Source: Rhodococcoides fascians NBRC 12155 = LMG 3623
GTDB lineage: Bacteria; Actinomycetota; Actinomycetes; Mycobacteriales; Mycobacteriaceae
Direction of reading: 5' to 3'
Length of the DNA: 64,000 nt
NCBI RefSeq assembly: GCF_001894785.1
Contig: NZ_BCWW01000012.1
Location: 62,001 to 126,000 of the forward strand
Position 1 is the stretch's first letter. The number at the start of each line of letters is the position of its first letter. The position numbers and the translations under genes were made by a program. Below the pieces are notes generated by a model that saw only the letters and a list, made by a program, of their open reading frames with translations, was not told the DNA's origin and did not search any database. Of this stretch, positions 1-9,558 are shown piece after piece.

Positions 1-163
1 CGACCACTTCGGCCTGCACGACGAGGCGCGCCGCGTCGAAGCTGCCATCGAAACCGCCACCGGCAACGGAGCATTGACCCGCGACATCGGCGGCACCTCG
101 GACACCCACGAGGTCACCGAAGCCATCGTGCACGCACTGCAGAACGCTCTGACCCCAGCCTGA
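1..163 (+). CDS. Tartrate/isopropylmalate-type dehydrogenase, C-terminal end (partial)
   Basis: The gene enters from the left edge; only the last 53 codons, ending in TGA at 161-163, are present. The tail has the R-D-I-G-G-T-S-D-T pattern followed by an E-V-T-E-A-I helix. That is how isocitrate, isopropylmalate, tartrate and D-malate dehydrogenases of the beta-decarboxylating family end. The catalytic part is outside the window, so the substrate cannot be read. The downstream symporter, glycerate kinase, enolase and pyruvate kinase favour a tartrate dehydrogenase/decarboxylase (TtuC-like) that yields D-glycerate; this is inference from context. Confidence 0.7.
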   Translation, partial: DHFGLHDEARRVEAAIETATGNGALTRDIGGTSDTHEVTEAIVHALQNALTPA

Positions 164-298
164 TCCTGATTGGACCTGCACCACGCCAGACCCGGCCGGC
201 TCGACAGGTGATCCCGTCGAGCCGGCCGACACCACAGTCGGTCGGTAACTCTCGACCACAACCTTGACTATCGCGAACTCTCACCAGAGGTGAATCTC

Positions 299-1768
299 AT
301 GGGAACCACAAGCAGCACAGCGAGTTACCAACCGACCACGGTCAAAAAACCCTGGTATAAACAGCTCTATTTCTGGGTCATCGTCGCCATCATCGCCGGT
401 ATCGGCGTCGGATGGCTCTGGCCCAGCACCGGCGAAGCGATGGAGCCGATCGGCACCACCTTCATCACGGCAATGAAGATGCTTATCGGACCGATCGTGT
501 TCCTGACCATCGTCGGCGGCATCGCCTCGGTCGCCGACCTGAAGAAGGTCGGCCTCACCGGCATCAAGGCGCTGACCTACTTCCAGGTCGGCACGATCAT
601 CGCGATGATGACCGGCCTGGTAGCGATCAACATCTTCCGGCTCGGTGACGGTGTCAACGCCGACGCAGCATCGCTGGAAACCACCGACTCCGCCAGCAGC
701 TTCATCAAGGCAGGCGAAGAAAAGGAGTGGTGGGAGTTCATCACTCACCTCGTCCCGGACAGTGTCGTCGGCCCCTTCGTCGAAGGCGACATCCTGCAGG
801 TCATTTTCCTTGCCGTCATCTTCGGTGTCGCCATCAATGCTGTCGGACAGATCGCCGACCCGATCCGCGACGCAGTCGAACGCCTCACCGCAGTGATCTT
901 CAAAGTCCTGGGCTTCATCATGAAGCTCGCCCCGCTCGGCGCATTCGGCGCCATGGCATTCGCCATCGGCAAGTACGGCGTCTCGACTCTCACCAGCCTC
1001 GGCAGCCTCATCCTGCTCTTCTACGTCACCTCGGCGCTCTTTGTGGTGGTCGTCCTCGGATCGGTAATGGCCTACCTGCGCCTGAACATCTTCCGCATGC
1101 TCGGCTTCTTCAAAGAAGAACTCCTGCTGATCCTCGGCACCTCCACCGCCGAACCGGCCCTGCCCGGATTGATGCGCAAACTCGAATACGCCGGCGTCAA
1201 GAAGACCACCGTCGGTCTCGTCGTCCCCACCGGCTACAGCTTCAACCTCGACGGCGCAGCAATTTACCTCTCGCTCGCCGCGCTCTACATCGCCCAGGCC
1301 ACCAACACCGACCTCACGATCGCGCAGCAGCTCGGACTCATGGGCGTCATGCTGCTCACCTCCAAGGGGGCCGCAGGTGTCGCAGGCGGCGGATTCATCG
1401 CCCTGACCGCAACACTGAGCACGCTGGGCACCATCCCGGCCGCCGGCATCATGCTCATCTTCGGCATCGACAAGTTCATGTCCGAATGCCGCGCACTGGT
1501 GAACTTCATCGGCAACGCCGTCGCCACCCTGTTCGTCGCCAAGTGGAACGGCGAACTCGACGTCGACCGCGCCCGCCGCGTCTTCGCCGGGGAAATACTC
1601 CCCCCGCCCGAAGGCGAAGTAGAGAACGACTTCGACATGGAAATCCTCGAACACGAACCCGCAGACAAACACCACCACCGCGACGTCGACCTCGTCAAAG
1701 ACGATCCCGGCAGCCGACATGAGCATCTCCCCGCACCGGCGTCGTCCGCGAGCTCGGTCCGACACTGA
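299..1768 (+). CDS. DAACS-family dicarboxylate/amino acid:cation symporter
   Basis: Integral membrane symporter of the DctA/GltP type that imports carboxylates with H+ or Na+. The protein has about 489 residues and is hydrophobic throughout. The first membrane helix follows a K-K-P-W-Y-K-Q-L-Y-F-W stretch. The family's substrate-site region is visible as G-T-S-T-A-E-P-A-L-P, then P-T-G-Y-S-F-N-L-D-G, and later S-K-G-A-A-G-V-A-G-G-G-F. ATG at 299 is preferred over GTG at 290 because AGAGGTGA at 286-293 lies just upstream of 299 as ribosome-binding site. The C-terminal tail is His-rich and charged. It lies 135 bp after the dehydrogenase and 55 bp before glycerate kinase on the same strand. Tartrate or a related hydroxy-acid is the likely cargo, from context only. 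Confidence 0.9.
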   Translation: MGTTSSTASYQPTTVKKPWYKQLYFWVIVAIIAGIGVGWLWPSTGEAMEPIGTTFITAMKMLIGPIVFLTIVGGIASVADLKKVGLTGIKALTYFQVGTIIAMMTGLVAINIFRLGDGVNADAASLETTDSASSFIKAGEEKEWWEFITHLVPDSVVGPFVEGDILQVIFLAVIFGVAINAVGQIADPIRDAVERLTAVIFKVLGFIMKLAPLGAFGAMAFAIGKYGVSTLTSLGSLILLFYVTSALFVVVVLGSVMAYLRLNIFRMLGFFKEELLLILGTSTAEPALPGLMRKLEYAGVKKTTVGLVVPTGYSFNLDGAAIYLSLAALYIAQATNTDLTIAQQLGLMGVMLLTSKGAAGVAGGGFIALTATLSTLGTIPAAGIMLIFGIDKFMSECRALVNFIGNAVATLFVAKWNGELDVDRARRVFAGEILPPPEGEVENDFDMEILEHEPADKHHHRDVDLVKDDPGSRHEHLPAPASSASSVRH

Positions 1769-1823
1769 CAGGCCATCTGCACACACCCGTCCGTTGCTTC
1801 GCCAACACCGAGAAAGGCCGACC

Positions 1824-2996
1824 ATGAGGGTTCTTGTCGCACCCGACAAGTTCAAGGGATCACTGACCGCGGGCGATGTCGCCGAGCACCTGTCGATCGG
1901 ACTGACCTCGGGCGGAGCCCACACCACCGCGCTCCCCCTCGCCGACGGCGGTGACGGCAGCGTCGACGCCGCCATCGCCGCCGGCTTCACCCCCAACACG
2001 ATCACCGTGGCCGGAGCCACCGGCACACCGCAGACCGCGACGATCGCCCACCGCGGTGATACCGCGGTGGTCGAAGTCGCCAACACATGCGGACTGGGCA
2101 CCCTGCCGCTCGGTCGCCGCTCGCCACTCGAGGCCACCAGCCTCGGAATGGGTCAAGCAGTCAAGAGCGCCCTTCGACACCATCCTCGTAGACTGGTGCT
2201 GGCGCTCGGCGGCAGCGCCAGCACCGATGGCGGCACCGGACTGCTCTCAGCACTGGGCTACATCTTTCGTAACGCCGAGGGACGCCAAGTCCGAGGATGC
2301 GGACGCAGACTCACCGAAATCCACACCGTCGACACCTCCCAGGCCGCGTCGTTGACCGGGCTTGACCTCGTCATCGCAGGCGACGTCACCAACCCCCTGA
2401 CCGGGCCGACCGGCACCGCGGCGGTCTACGGGCCGCAGAAAGGCGCCGACCCCGATGCGGTGCACTACCTCGACGAAGGCCTGAACACTCTGGTCGCAGC
2501 ATTCGCCCGCAGCGGCTACACCCAGGCCAGGGAATTCGCCGACACCGCAGGAGCGGGCAGCGCAGGAGGACTTGGCTTCGCAGCACTGCTACTCGGTGCC
2601 CGCATGGCATCGGGAGCGGAGTACTTCCTCGACCTACTCGACTTCGAACAACACCTCGCCGGTACGGATCTGGTCGTCACCGGCGAAGGCAGCATCGACG
2701 AGCAAACCGAACACGGCAAACTGCTCTCCGTCCTAGCACGACGAGCACAACCGGTACCCGTCATTGTCGCCGCAGGACGAAATACACTCCCCAGATCACG
2801 CTGGCACACAGCAGGATTTAGCGACATCCGCTCCCTCACCGACTACACCGGCCGCGATACCTCACGCGACCCCGAACTCACCGCCCAGCTGCTCGTGCGC
2901 ATCGGACGCGACATCGCACTCGACAACGCCGCCGACACCCCGCGCACACCGACCGCGTCGTCGGTCCCAGCTGCGGCGGGGCGCGCGTACCGCTGA
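1824..2996 (+). CDS. glxK: Glycerate kinase (GlxK/GarK family)
   Basis: Phosphorylates D-glycerate; GlxK/GarK family members make 2-phosphoglycerate, the substrate of the next gene, enolase. The protein has about 390 residues, close to the family length of about 375-385. It opens with M-R-V-L-V-A-P-D-K-F-K-G-S-L, a hallmark N-terminus. It also has L-P-L-A-D-G-G-D-G and A-L-G-G-S-A-S-T-D-G-G-T-G, the family's glycine-rich signature. D-L-V-V-T-G-E-G-S-I-D-E-Q-T lies near residue 290. ATG at 1824 with AGAAAGG at 1811-1817 was chosen; the longer in-frame opening from 1719 overlaps the symporter gene and lacks homologous sequence. It is the step that links glycerate from tartrate or glyoxylate metabolism to lower glycolysis. 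Confidence 0.93.
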   Translation: MRVLVAPDKFKGSLTAGDVAEHLSIGLTSGGAHTTALPLADGGDGSVDAAIAAGFTPNTITVAGATGTPQTATIAHRGDTAVVEVANTCGLGTLPLGRRSPLEATSLGMGQAVKSALRHHPRRLVLALGGSASTDGGTGLLSALGYIFRNAEGRQVRGCGRRLTEIHTVDTSQAASLTGLDLVIAGDVTNPLTGPTGTAAVYGPQKGADPDAVHYLDEGLNTLVAAFARSGYTQAREFADTAGAGSAGGLGFAALLLGARMASGAEYFLDLLDFEQHLAGTDLVVTGEGSIDEQTEHGKLLSVLARRAQPVPVIVAAGRNTLPRSRWHTAGFSDIRSLTDYTGRDTSRDPELTAQLLVRIGRDIALDNAADTPRTPTASSVPAAAGRAYR

Positions 2997-3093
2997 CCGT
3001 TCGCCCCGCTGTCCGGCGACGCCCGGCGCGCGGGCACACGACGCCCGCCTCGCATCCGGACTGGCCGCATACATCTTCCAGAGGAGCTCCCCC

Positions 3094-4379
3094 GTGCCCA
3101 CCATCAGCCAGGTCATATCCCGCGAAATCCTCGATTCCCGTGGCAATCCCACCGTTGAGGTCGACATCGTTCTCGACGACGGAACCTCGGCACGCGCTGC
3201 TGTCCCGTCTGGTGCATCCACCGGCGAACACGAAGCGGTAGAACTCCGCGACGGACAGGACCGGTACAACGGCAAAGGTGTGCGCCGAGCGGTCGAGGCC
3301 GTCCGCGCCGAACTCGCCCCCGCCGTCGTCGGATGCGACGTCCACGATCAACGACGCATCGACCGCATCCTGATCGACACCGACGCCACAGCAGACAAGT
3401 CGCGTCTCGGAGCGAATTCCCTTCTCGGTGTCTCGCTGGCAGTCGCACGAGCGGGAGCAGCTGCCGTAGGTATGGACCTGTACCGCTACATCGGCGGGTC
3501 CAATGCCCACGTCCTACCCGTACCGTTGATGAACATCGTCAACGGCGGCGCGCACGCCGACACAGGAGTCGACGTTCAGGAATTCATGATCGTCCCACTC
3601 GCTGCCGATTCGTTCGACGAAGCATTGCGCTGGGGAACAGAGATCTACCACGCCCTCAAGTCGGTGCTCAAGAACAAGGGCCTGTCGACCGGACTGGGCG
3701 ACGAAGGCGGATTCGCACCCGACGTTGCCGACACCCGCCAAGCCCTCGACCTCATCACCATCGCCGTAGACACCGCAGGGTTCGGCCTCGGCGACCACGT
3801 GGCACTCGCCCTCGACGTCGCCGCGTCGGAGTTCTTCACCGACGGGGCCGGATACCGATTCGAAGGCAAGGACCGCTCCACCAGCGACATGATCGGGTTC
3901 TACCGTGAGCTGATTCGCAACTATCCCGTGGTGTCCATCGAAGACCCACTGAGCGAGAACGACTGGACAGGGTGGGTCAGTCTGACCGAGGACATCGGTG
4001 ACGCTGTTCAATTGGTCGGCGACGACCTCTTCGTCACCAACCCCACACAAATTCAGGATGGTATCGACCTCGGCGCCCCAACGCTCTGCTGGTGAAATTC
4101 AATCAGATCGGCACGCTCACCGAAACCCTCGACGCCATCGACCTCGCGCACCGCGCCGGCTACAAAACCATGATCAGCCACCGCAGCGGCGAAACCGAGG
4201 ACACCACCATCGCCGACATCGCTGTCGCAGTCGGCAGCGGTCAGATCAAGACCGGCGCGCCGGCCAGAAGCGAGCGCGTCGCGAAATACAACCAACTTCT
4301 GCGCATCGAACAACTCCTCGGCAAGAGCGCTCACTACGCCGGCCGCACTGCATTCCCCCGGTTCGCACTGCCACACTGA
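3094..4379 (+). pseudogene. eno: Enolase, frameshifted by one missing base
   Basis: Converts 2-phosphoglycerate to phosphoenolpyruvate. Reading starts at GTG 3094 after AGAGGAG at 3080-3086. The frame runs well until about 4075, then reaches TGA at 4093 as L-G-A-P-T-L-C-W. From 4080 the adjacent frame continues exactly as an enolase should: N-A-L-L-V-K-F-N-Q-I-G-T-L-T-E-T. Enolases have G-x-A-N-x-L-L here, so restoring one base in the run g-c-c-c-c at 4075-4079 would rejoin the frames into a 428-residue protein of normal size. All catalytic motifs survive: G-D-E-G-G-F-A-P, the metal ligands in L-A-L-D-V, S-I-E-D-P and V-G-D-D-L, and S-H-R-S-G-E-T-E-D. The gene is recently broken, or the base is a sequencing error; the rest is not decayed. 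Confidence 0.88.
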
Positions 4380-4436
4380 CCGCCGATCACACCCGCGTCC
4401 CGACTGAGGTGAACACGGCGACACAAAAGGATTCCG

Positions 4437-5906
4437 ATGACACTGACCGACGTCCACTCCACCCGGCCCGATGAGCTCGCGCCGATGTTCTCCCCCCACC
4501 GCGCAAAAATCGTCTGCACAATGGGGCCTGCTACCGCGACCGACGACGCAACCCGAGCCCTGATCGTTGCAGGAATGAACGTCGCACGGCTGAACTTCAG
4601 CCACGGCGAACACCAGGATCATCGAGAGAACTACGACCGTGTCCGCAGCGCAGCACACGAACTGGGCAGTGCCGTCGCCGTCCTCGCCGACCTCCAAGGA
4701 CCCAAGATCCGGCTCGGCAGATTTACCGACGGCGGCGCCCTCTGGGCGGCCGGAGACATCGTTCGCATCACCGTCGAGGACTGCGACGGCTCCCACGAGC
4801 GAGTATCCACCACCTACAACCAACTCGCGCAGGACGCATCGCCTGGGGACCGACTTCTCGTCGACGACGGCAAGATCACCCTCGTCGTCATCGACATCGA
4901 CGGAAACGACGTGGTGTGCCGGGTCGTCGAAGGCGGGCCGATCAGCAACAACAAAGGGGTATCCCTCCCCGGTATGAATGTCTCCGTTCCCGCTCTCTCG
5001 GACAAAGACATCAACGACCTGGAGTTCGCGCTGCGCATGGGCGTCGACCTCGTCGCGCTCTCGTTCGTCCGGTCACCGTCCGACATCGACCGGGTACACG
5101 CGGTCATGGACCGAGTCGGCAGGCGCGTCCCGGTGATGGCCAAGATCGAGAAACCGGAGGCAGTCGAGGACATCGAAGCCATCGTGCTCGCCTTCGACGC
5201 GATCATGGTCGCGCGCGGCGACCTCGGCGTCGAAGTGCCTCTCGAGGACGTACCGCTGATACAGAAACGCATAATCCAAATCGCCCGTGAGAATGCCCGC
5301 CCGGTTGTCGTCGCAACTCAGATGCTCGAATCGATGATCGACAACTCGCGCCCCACCCGGGCCGAGGCCGCCGACGTCGCGAATGCCGTACTCGACGGCG
5401 CCGACGCAGTAATGCTCTCCGGCGAGACATCGATCGGCACATACCCTGTCGACGCAGTACGCACGATGGCGCGGATTCTCGATGCGGTCGAAACTCATTC
5501 CACCGACGTGCCCCCGTTGACCCATCTCCCCCAGACCAGAGCCGGTGTGGTGTCCTATGCAGCACGCGACATCGCAGAACGACTCGGCGCCTGCGCCCTG
5601 GTTGCCTTCACGCGTTCCGGCAACACCGTCCGCCGCCTCGCGCGGCTGCACACGCCGCTGCCCGTGCTCGCGTTCACCCCGGTTGCGGAGATACGCAATG
5701 AACTCGCACTGACGTGGGGGACCGAGACCTTCGTCGTCGAGCCCACCGAATCCACCGACCTCATGATCGAGCAAGTCGACCGGGCGCTGTTGAGCATGGA
5801 CCGTTATCGACGCGGTGACCTCGTCGTCATCGTGGCCGGCGGACCCCACGATCTGACCGGTACCACCACCATGATCCGCGTCCACCGAATCGGCCACAAC
5901 GACTGA
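4437..5906 (+). CDS. pyk: Pyruvate kinase
   Basis: Transfers phosphate from phosphoenolpyruvate to ADP, giving ATP and pyruvate. The protein has 489 residues, normal for bacterial pyruvate kinase. The N-terminal barrel begins R-A-K-I-V-C-T-M-G-P-A and contains M-N-V-A-R-L-N-F-S-H-G. The signature M-A-K-I-E-K-P-E-A-V-E-D-I holds the active-site lysine, and M-V-A-R-G-D-L-G-V-E-V follows. V-V-V-A-T-Q-M-L-E-S-M and the C-domain A-F-T-R-S-G-N-T-V are present. ATG 4437 is preceded by AAAAGG at 4425-4430. It lies 57 bp after the enolase frame on the same strand and is the last enzyme of the apparent hydroxy-acid to pyruvate route. It is presumably a second copy beside the chromosomal enzyme (inference). 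Confidence 0.95.
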   Translation: MTLTDVHSTRPDELAPMFSPHRAKIVCTMGPATATDDATRALIVAGMNVARLNFSHGEHQDHRENYDRVRSAAHELGSAVAVLADLQGPKIRLGRFTDGGALWAAGDIVRITVEDCDGSHERVSTTYNQLAQDASPGDRLLVDDGKITLVVIDIDGNDVVCRVVEGGPISNNKGVSLPGMNVSVPALSDKDINDLEFALRMGVDLVALSFVRSPSDIDRVHAVMDRVGRRVPVMAKIEKPEAVEDIEAIVLAFDAIMVARGDLGVEVPLEDVPLIQKRIIQIARENARPVVVATQMLESMIDNSRPTRAEAADVANAVLDGADAVMLSGETSIGTYPVDAVRTMARILDAVETHSTDVPPLTHLPQTRAGVVSYAARDIAERLGACALVAFTRSGNTVRRLARLHTPLPVLAFTPVAEIRNELALTWGTETFVVEPTESTDLMIEQVDRALLSMDRYRRGDLVVIVAGGPHDLTGTTTMIRVHRIGHND

Positions 5907-5942
5907 CATCCACCGTCGCCGAACCACCCGCACCGAGGAACC

Positions 5943-6425
5943 ATGAGAATCTATTTCCCTACCGGAATCCTCCCGGCCCCACTTACATCCAATTGGGACT
6001 GGCAACTGCATGCCCACTGCCGAGGATTTGCCGTATCGACCTTCTTCCCGGCCCGCGGTACACGCGGAAGCGAACTCCGACGAGCGGAGGAGACCGCCAA
6101 ACAGGTGTGCGCTCGGTGCCCAGTTCTCAACGACTGCCGAAGCCACGCGTTGAACAACGCAGAGCCATACGGAGTCTGGGGCGGAATGTCAGCGCGCGAA
6201 CGCGCTGCAACTCTCACCGCACCGGCCCATGTTCCTCGTCCGAGACATCGAATCGGGCCTCCCGTGCGCAGACCACCCACGCGCCGAGATGGTCAAAGCC
6301 ACGAGGCACCAGCCGGCGCCCCCCTCAGCGCCGGAGACCGCCGCCGAGAGCTGCGTCCTGAGTCAACGGTCGCCGTAGACAGTAGTTACGACGTTGATGA
6401 CCGACGTCCGAAACCCGGTTTCTGA
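5943..6425 (+). CDS. WhiB-family iron-sulfur transcriptional regulator
   Basis: Small actinobacterial Fe-S protein that works with sigma factors or DNA to control transcription. The four cluster cysteines are Cys26 (H-A-H-C-R-G), Cys56, Cys59 and Cys65 (C-A-R-C-P-V-L-N-D-C). They are followed by the G-V-W-G-G turn at 77-81 and a basic region. The protein is 160 residues, longer than most Wbl proteins because of an Arg/Pro-rich tail with no recognisable motif; the tail could be a late read-through. The start ATG has GAGGA only three bases upstream, which is tight. It lies 36 bp behind pyk on the same strand, so it may be co-transcribed with and regulate the carbon module (inference). Confidence 0.88.
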   Translation: MRIYFPTGILPAPLTSNWDWQLHAHCRGFAVSTFFPARGTRGSELRRAEETAKQVCARCPVLNDCRSHALNNAEPYGVWGGMSARERAATLTAPAHVPRPRHRIGPPVRRPPTRRDGQSHEAPAGAPLSAGDRRRELRPESTVAVDSSYDVDDRRPKPGF

Positions 6426-6891
6426 CCGAACCGTGCATTCGAACGGCACGGTAAGACGAGTGACATGCAGGGTTCCCAACCGTTACCTTCATCATCGGCG
6501 GCCCCTCTCAAACAGAGAACACTCTCACTACCTTGCCCGCGGATATGACTGGCGGAGTGACGAAATTCGAAGGTGCGGTATTCGGCACGATAAACCAGTG
6601 CTTCTGGTTGCCCGCAATTCGGCGCACCGGCGATAATCGCGGTCTGATCGTCCCCCTCGCCGCTCAGGAACCGAGACCAGATGCGCCGCACCTGGGGCTT
6701 TAGCCCCCACCCACGCGTTGCATCAAACACAACGACGTTGAACCTCGTCCAGTGTGCGATGCATATACGCAGGCCGACGTTGGCGCGAAGCCCGAAAACG
6801 CTACGCTGGATTTAGCGTTCACGTGAAGGTCACGAATTCCGTACTCGCTGTCGCACAGTTGCATCGAACACAATTCCGCTCAGTTGACTCG
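6426..6891. other. Gap after the whiB-like gene; only a small hairpin seen
   Basis: No open frame here has a credible start, codon pattern or homology. A 7-bp inverted repeat (ACCGTGC at 6430-6436, GCACGGT at 6446-6452, 9-base loop) sits four bases after the whiB stop. It may end that transcript, but there is no T-run. The rest ends at the stop of the recombinase relic on the other strand. Confidence 0.4.
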
Positions 6892-8064
6892 CTACAGTCC
6901 GATCTGGTTCACAGCGTTTCCCACCAGTGGTGCGTGTTCGCGGCGGTATACCTCGACGGAGTCGAGGCTGGCGTGGCCGGTTTGGCGTGCGATGGCGGAT
7001 CCGTCGGCGCCGTTGCGGGTGCCTTGGGTGACGAAGCCGGCGCGGAGCGAGTGGCCGCCGAGTTTGGCGAGCGCGGTGGGGTCGTAGCCGGCGTGTTCGG
7101 CGCGGCGGCGGATGGTCTGGTGGATCGCGGCACCGGACAGCGATGTGGAGCCAAGGTTGCCGTTCTTGGCGACGGCACGAAGTAGCGGGGCGCGGGCTGC
7201 GGTGCGGGGCACTCCCCCACGGCACACGTGCTCGGCGAATGGCTCCTGCTTACGGAGCAGTCGGATCACGGACGGGCGGCCACCAGCATCGAACGCGGCC
7301 ACGACCTGTGCCCAGCGGACGTAGGCGCAGGGCGGGCATGTCTCGTGAGACTCGGTGTACGGCAAGGCTTTCATCGCTCCCCTGCCCTCTTGGTCGGTCT
7401 TCGATTTCCGTAGCCGCACGTGTAGGCCGTCGTGCCGGTGCACGGTCACGTCGCCGCACAAGAGCTCCGAGAGTTCGCTGCGGCGGTACGCGCCGGCGAA
7501 CCCGAGCAGGAGGATTGCCGAATCGCGTCGTTCGAGTACCGCGTCGGCCCACCCCCGGCATCGCTTCCGCGCCGTCGAGACGAAGACCTTGATGTCGTCG
7601 ACCAGTAGCGGGTCCCGCGGTGTGCGCGGCCGATCCCCCGCCGCGGCATACTCGCGGCGGATCCCGGATAATGTCGCGGTGACGAGCTCGTGTGCCGACG
7701 GAGACAGATGTCCCGTGGTGCGGTGCTGATGATTGATCGCCGCGATCCAAGTACCGAAGGTGGCGACGGCGTAGGCCCGCTCCCCCGATTCCGTGCGGGT
7801 GTCCGCGGCATCGACCAGATACGCGGCGACGGTCACCGGGTGCGCCGGCAACGCAACATGTCCTTCCCTCTCACACCAGCCGACGAAGCGTCGCCACCCT
7901 GCGGCATAGGTGCGACGGGTCCCCTCGGAACGGGACTATTCGACCGCTTTGGCGATCCGCTTGGCCACCGCCAGCGGAATCTCGGGCTCCACAGCGGTGG
8001 ATACGAGCCCCGTAGAGCCCGCCGATGGGCTCACCGCAGGTGTGCGGCCCGGTCGGAAGTCCAT
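6892..8064 (-). pseudogene. Tyrosine recombinase interrupted by an amber codon
   Basis: Reading from ATG at 8064 the frame is continuous to TAG at 6892 except for one TAG at 7938-7936, codon 43. The reconstructed 390-codon protein aligns end to end with the intact recombinase at 13580-14746. The stop falls where that paralogue has serine TCG, so one C to A change explains it. Downstream of the stop all catalytic landmarks survive: G-A-Y-R-R-S-E-L with the first Arg, the lysine in K-S-K-T-D-Q, H-S-L-R-A-G-F (His-x-x-Arg), T-G-H, and the nucleophile region V-E-V-Y-R-R-E-H-A-P. A TTG at 7851 could start a shortened protein lacking the N-terminal DNA-binding segment. No degenerate partner gene follows it, unlike the intact copy. 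Confidence 0.8.
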
Positions 8065-8691
8065 TTAGAGAGCCTAGCCCAGGTCACCGACATCCATGCG
8101 TAGCAAAACTGTGCTGACCGGGCGTTTTGGCTCGCATGGTGCGGAAAATGCAATTTACGTGGGTCAGATCCATTGAACTATGGGTGACAACGAAGGCGGG
8201 ATGAATGTCCCTGCTAATCAACTTGAAAGAGCCGCCGTAATAGACCCCAGTTTGATCCGGCCCGGGGCTGCACCAGGCGATCTTGGCGGTCGTTGCTCCC
8301 CCCGGTAGTTACAACGATCGTCCGTTTCGCGTCTGCTTTTTGGGGCTTCGAACTGTGGGATTCCCTCGTGGCCGTGGGGCCCGCCGTTACTGCGGTATTC
8401 CACCGAATCATTGGTTGAGTTCGGGCGCAGTCGTGGTTCCGACCGTTCCTGCGACTTAGACAGGGAACAGCCTCGCGGTGCGGCGCTGTGTTTTGGGTGT
8501 CGGTAAGACGCACGTTGCCCACCTTGAGAATGGTGGCGGCGGCGCTTGTGGACGCAGCCAACCGTCAAGTCCCCATCCTCGACACTGAACTCGCCGCAGG
8601 CTGAGTCGGTTGCAGCCGACGAGTCGCGCGACACCCCATAGGTCACCATCTTGTGAGACGACCGTCCAACCTGTTGTGATGGATGCCAACG

Positions 8692-9312
8692 CTAGTGATG
8701 ATAGCTATCTATGCTAGCAACGCTAGAGGTTCTGACGCCGGGCATGATTTCGCCTGGGTTGAACAAAGCGCCCAGTCCGTACGTGATCACAGCTCGCGAT
8801 TGTTCGGTTTGCGATGTTGCTGCCTGGCGCAGTCCGTCGCAGTTTTATCGCCTCTCAGTTCAATCCGCCGAACCGTGGGTCCGGCGGATTGAACTGACGC
8901 ATTGTGGAGCAAGGTGTTGCAAGGCTCTGCAACGCCAGCCCTGTACAGACACTCTTGGGCTTCGGCATACGCGAGTGCTAGGCCATCTAGCATTGCTATT
9001 TATCCTGCTGAGGGCCGTTGCACGCGAGATTCGCCTGCGCGCAGACGGGCAGTTAACCGGGTTCGCTCCGTTCGCGTTCTGTTGAGCAGTAATTGAAGAG
9101 GTATGGGTGCAATGATAGCTAGCGTAGCTAGCAAAGAATGCAAAGCGAGCGGAGCGTCGGAACGTAGGCTAACGTAGCTGGCATAGCTAGCAAAACAACG
9201 CTAGATAGGCGTGATGCACTAGATGCGATTGCTACACACGCGGTGCTAGCGAGGCAAGTGAGAGTTGCTTGTCTAGCACGGTAATCTTGCGTAACTAAAT
9301 GCGCTTGGCTAG
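8692..9312. repeat. CTAG/GCTAGC-rich repeat cluster upstream of parA
   Basis: The tetranucleotide CTAG, usually rare in bacterial DNA, occurs at 8692, 8714, 8723, 8978, 8987, 9119, 9128, 9187, 9201, 9219, 9246, 9273 and 9309, often inside the 6-bp palindrome GCTAGC. The densest part is 9119-9312, 250-440 bp before parA. The same word returns at 10791, 10795 and 10804, just after parB. Repeated short palindromes flanking a ParA/small-ParB operon are what a partition complex would bind; that role is inference. Confidence 0.6.
8855..8897. repeat. Perfect 16-bp inverted repeat (large hairpin)
   Basis: TCAGTTCAATCCGCCG at 8855-8870 is exactly complementary to CGGCGGATTGAACTGA at 8882-8897, separated by 11 bases that contain a further ACC/GGT pairing. 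It would form a very stable cruciform or RNA hairpin. There is no adjacent T-run and no gene ends here. A binding site or a structure for initiation of plasmid replication or transfer fits at least as well as a terminator. Confidence 0.75.
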
Positions 9313-9558
9313 ATACGCAAGGCGCTGCAGCGCGGCGTGCAAGCAGTGCGAGACGGGCGAAGCGAGCTACGCAAGCGAGCAAAGCACTCGTCGCAAGGTT
9401 CGCTCCGCGTGTTAACGCAGCACACGAAGCAATTGGCTATAGCGTAGCGAGCCAGAAGGCTTGCAGGGCATACGTCCAGGGTGCGAGCCAACGCAGTTTT
9501 CCTCGGAGAAAAGTTCGTTGGCCTTGATCCTCAAACAGAGAAAGGAACGCGAATCCCA

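Larger units (their letters stand above)
8065..9558. other. Non-coding maintenance region: candidate partition site or origin
   Basis: About 1.5 kb without a convincing gene. Short open frames here cross the hairpin and repeats and have neither start signals nor coding bias. Base composition drops and repeated short words appear (GCTAGC, GCGAGC, GCAAAGC). It contains the CTAG-rich clusters and the 16-bp hairpin listed separately. Its position directly upstream of parA suggests a centromere (parS-like) region, perhaps with a replication origin. No rep gene is visible, so origin function is speculation. Confidence 0.45.

Noticed and set aside
281..2137. 618-codon reverse-strand open frame opposite the symporter and glycerate kinase
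   Set aside because: It is the complement of two well-supported genes and its Asp/Glu/Gly/Val-rich product is typical of high-GC antisense frames.
8711..9085. 124-codon open frame in the gene-free region
   Set aside because: It runs through the 16-bp hairpin and CTAG repeats, has no ribosome-binding site and no family features.
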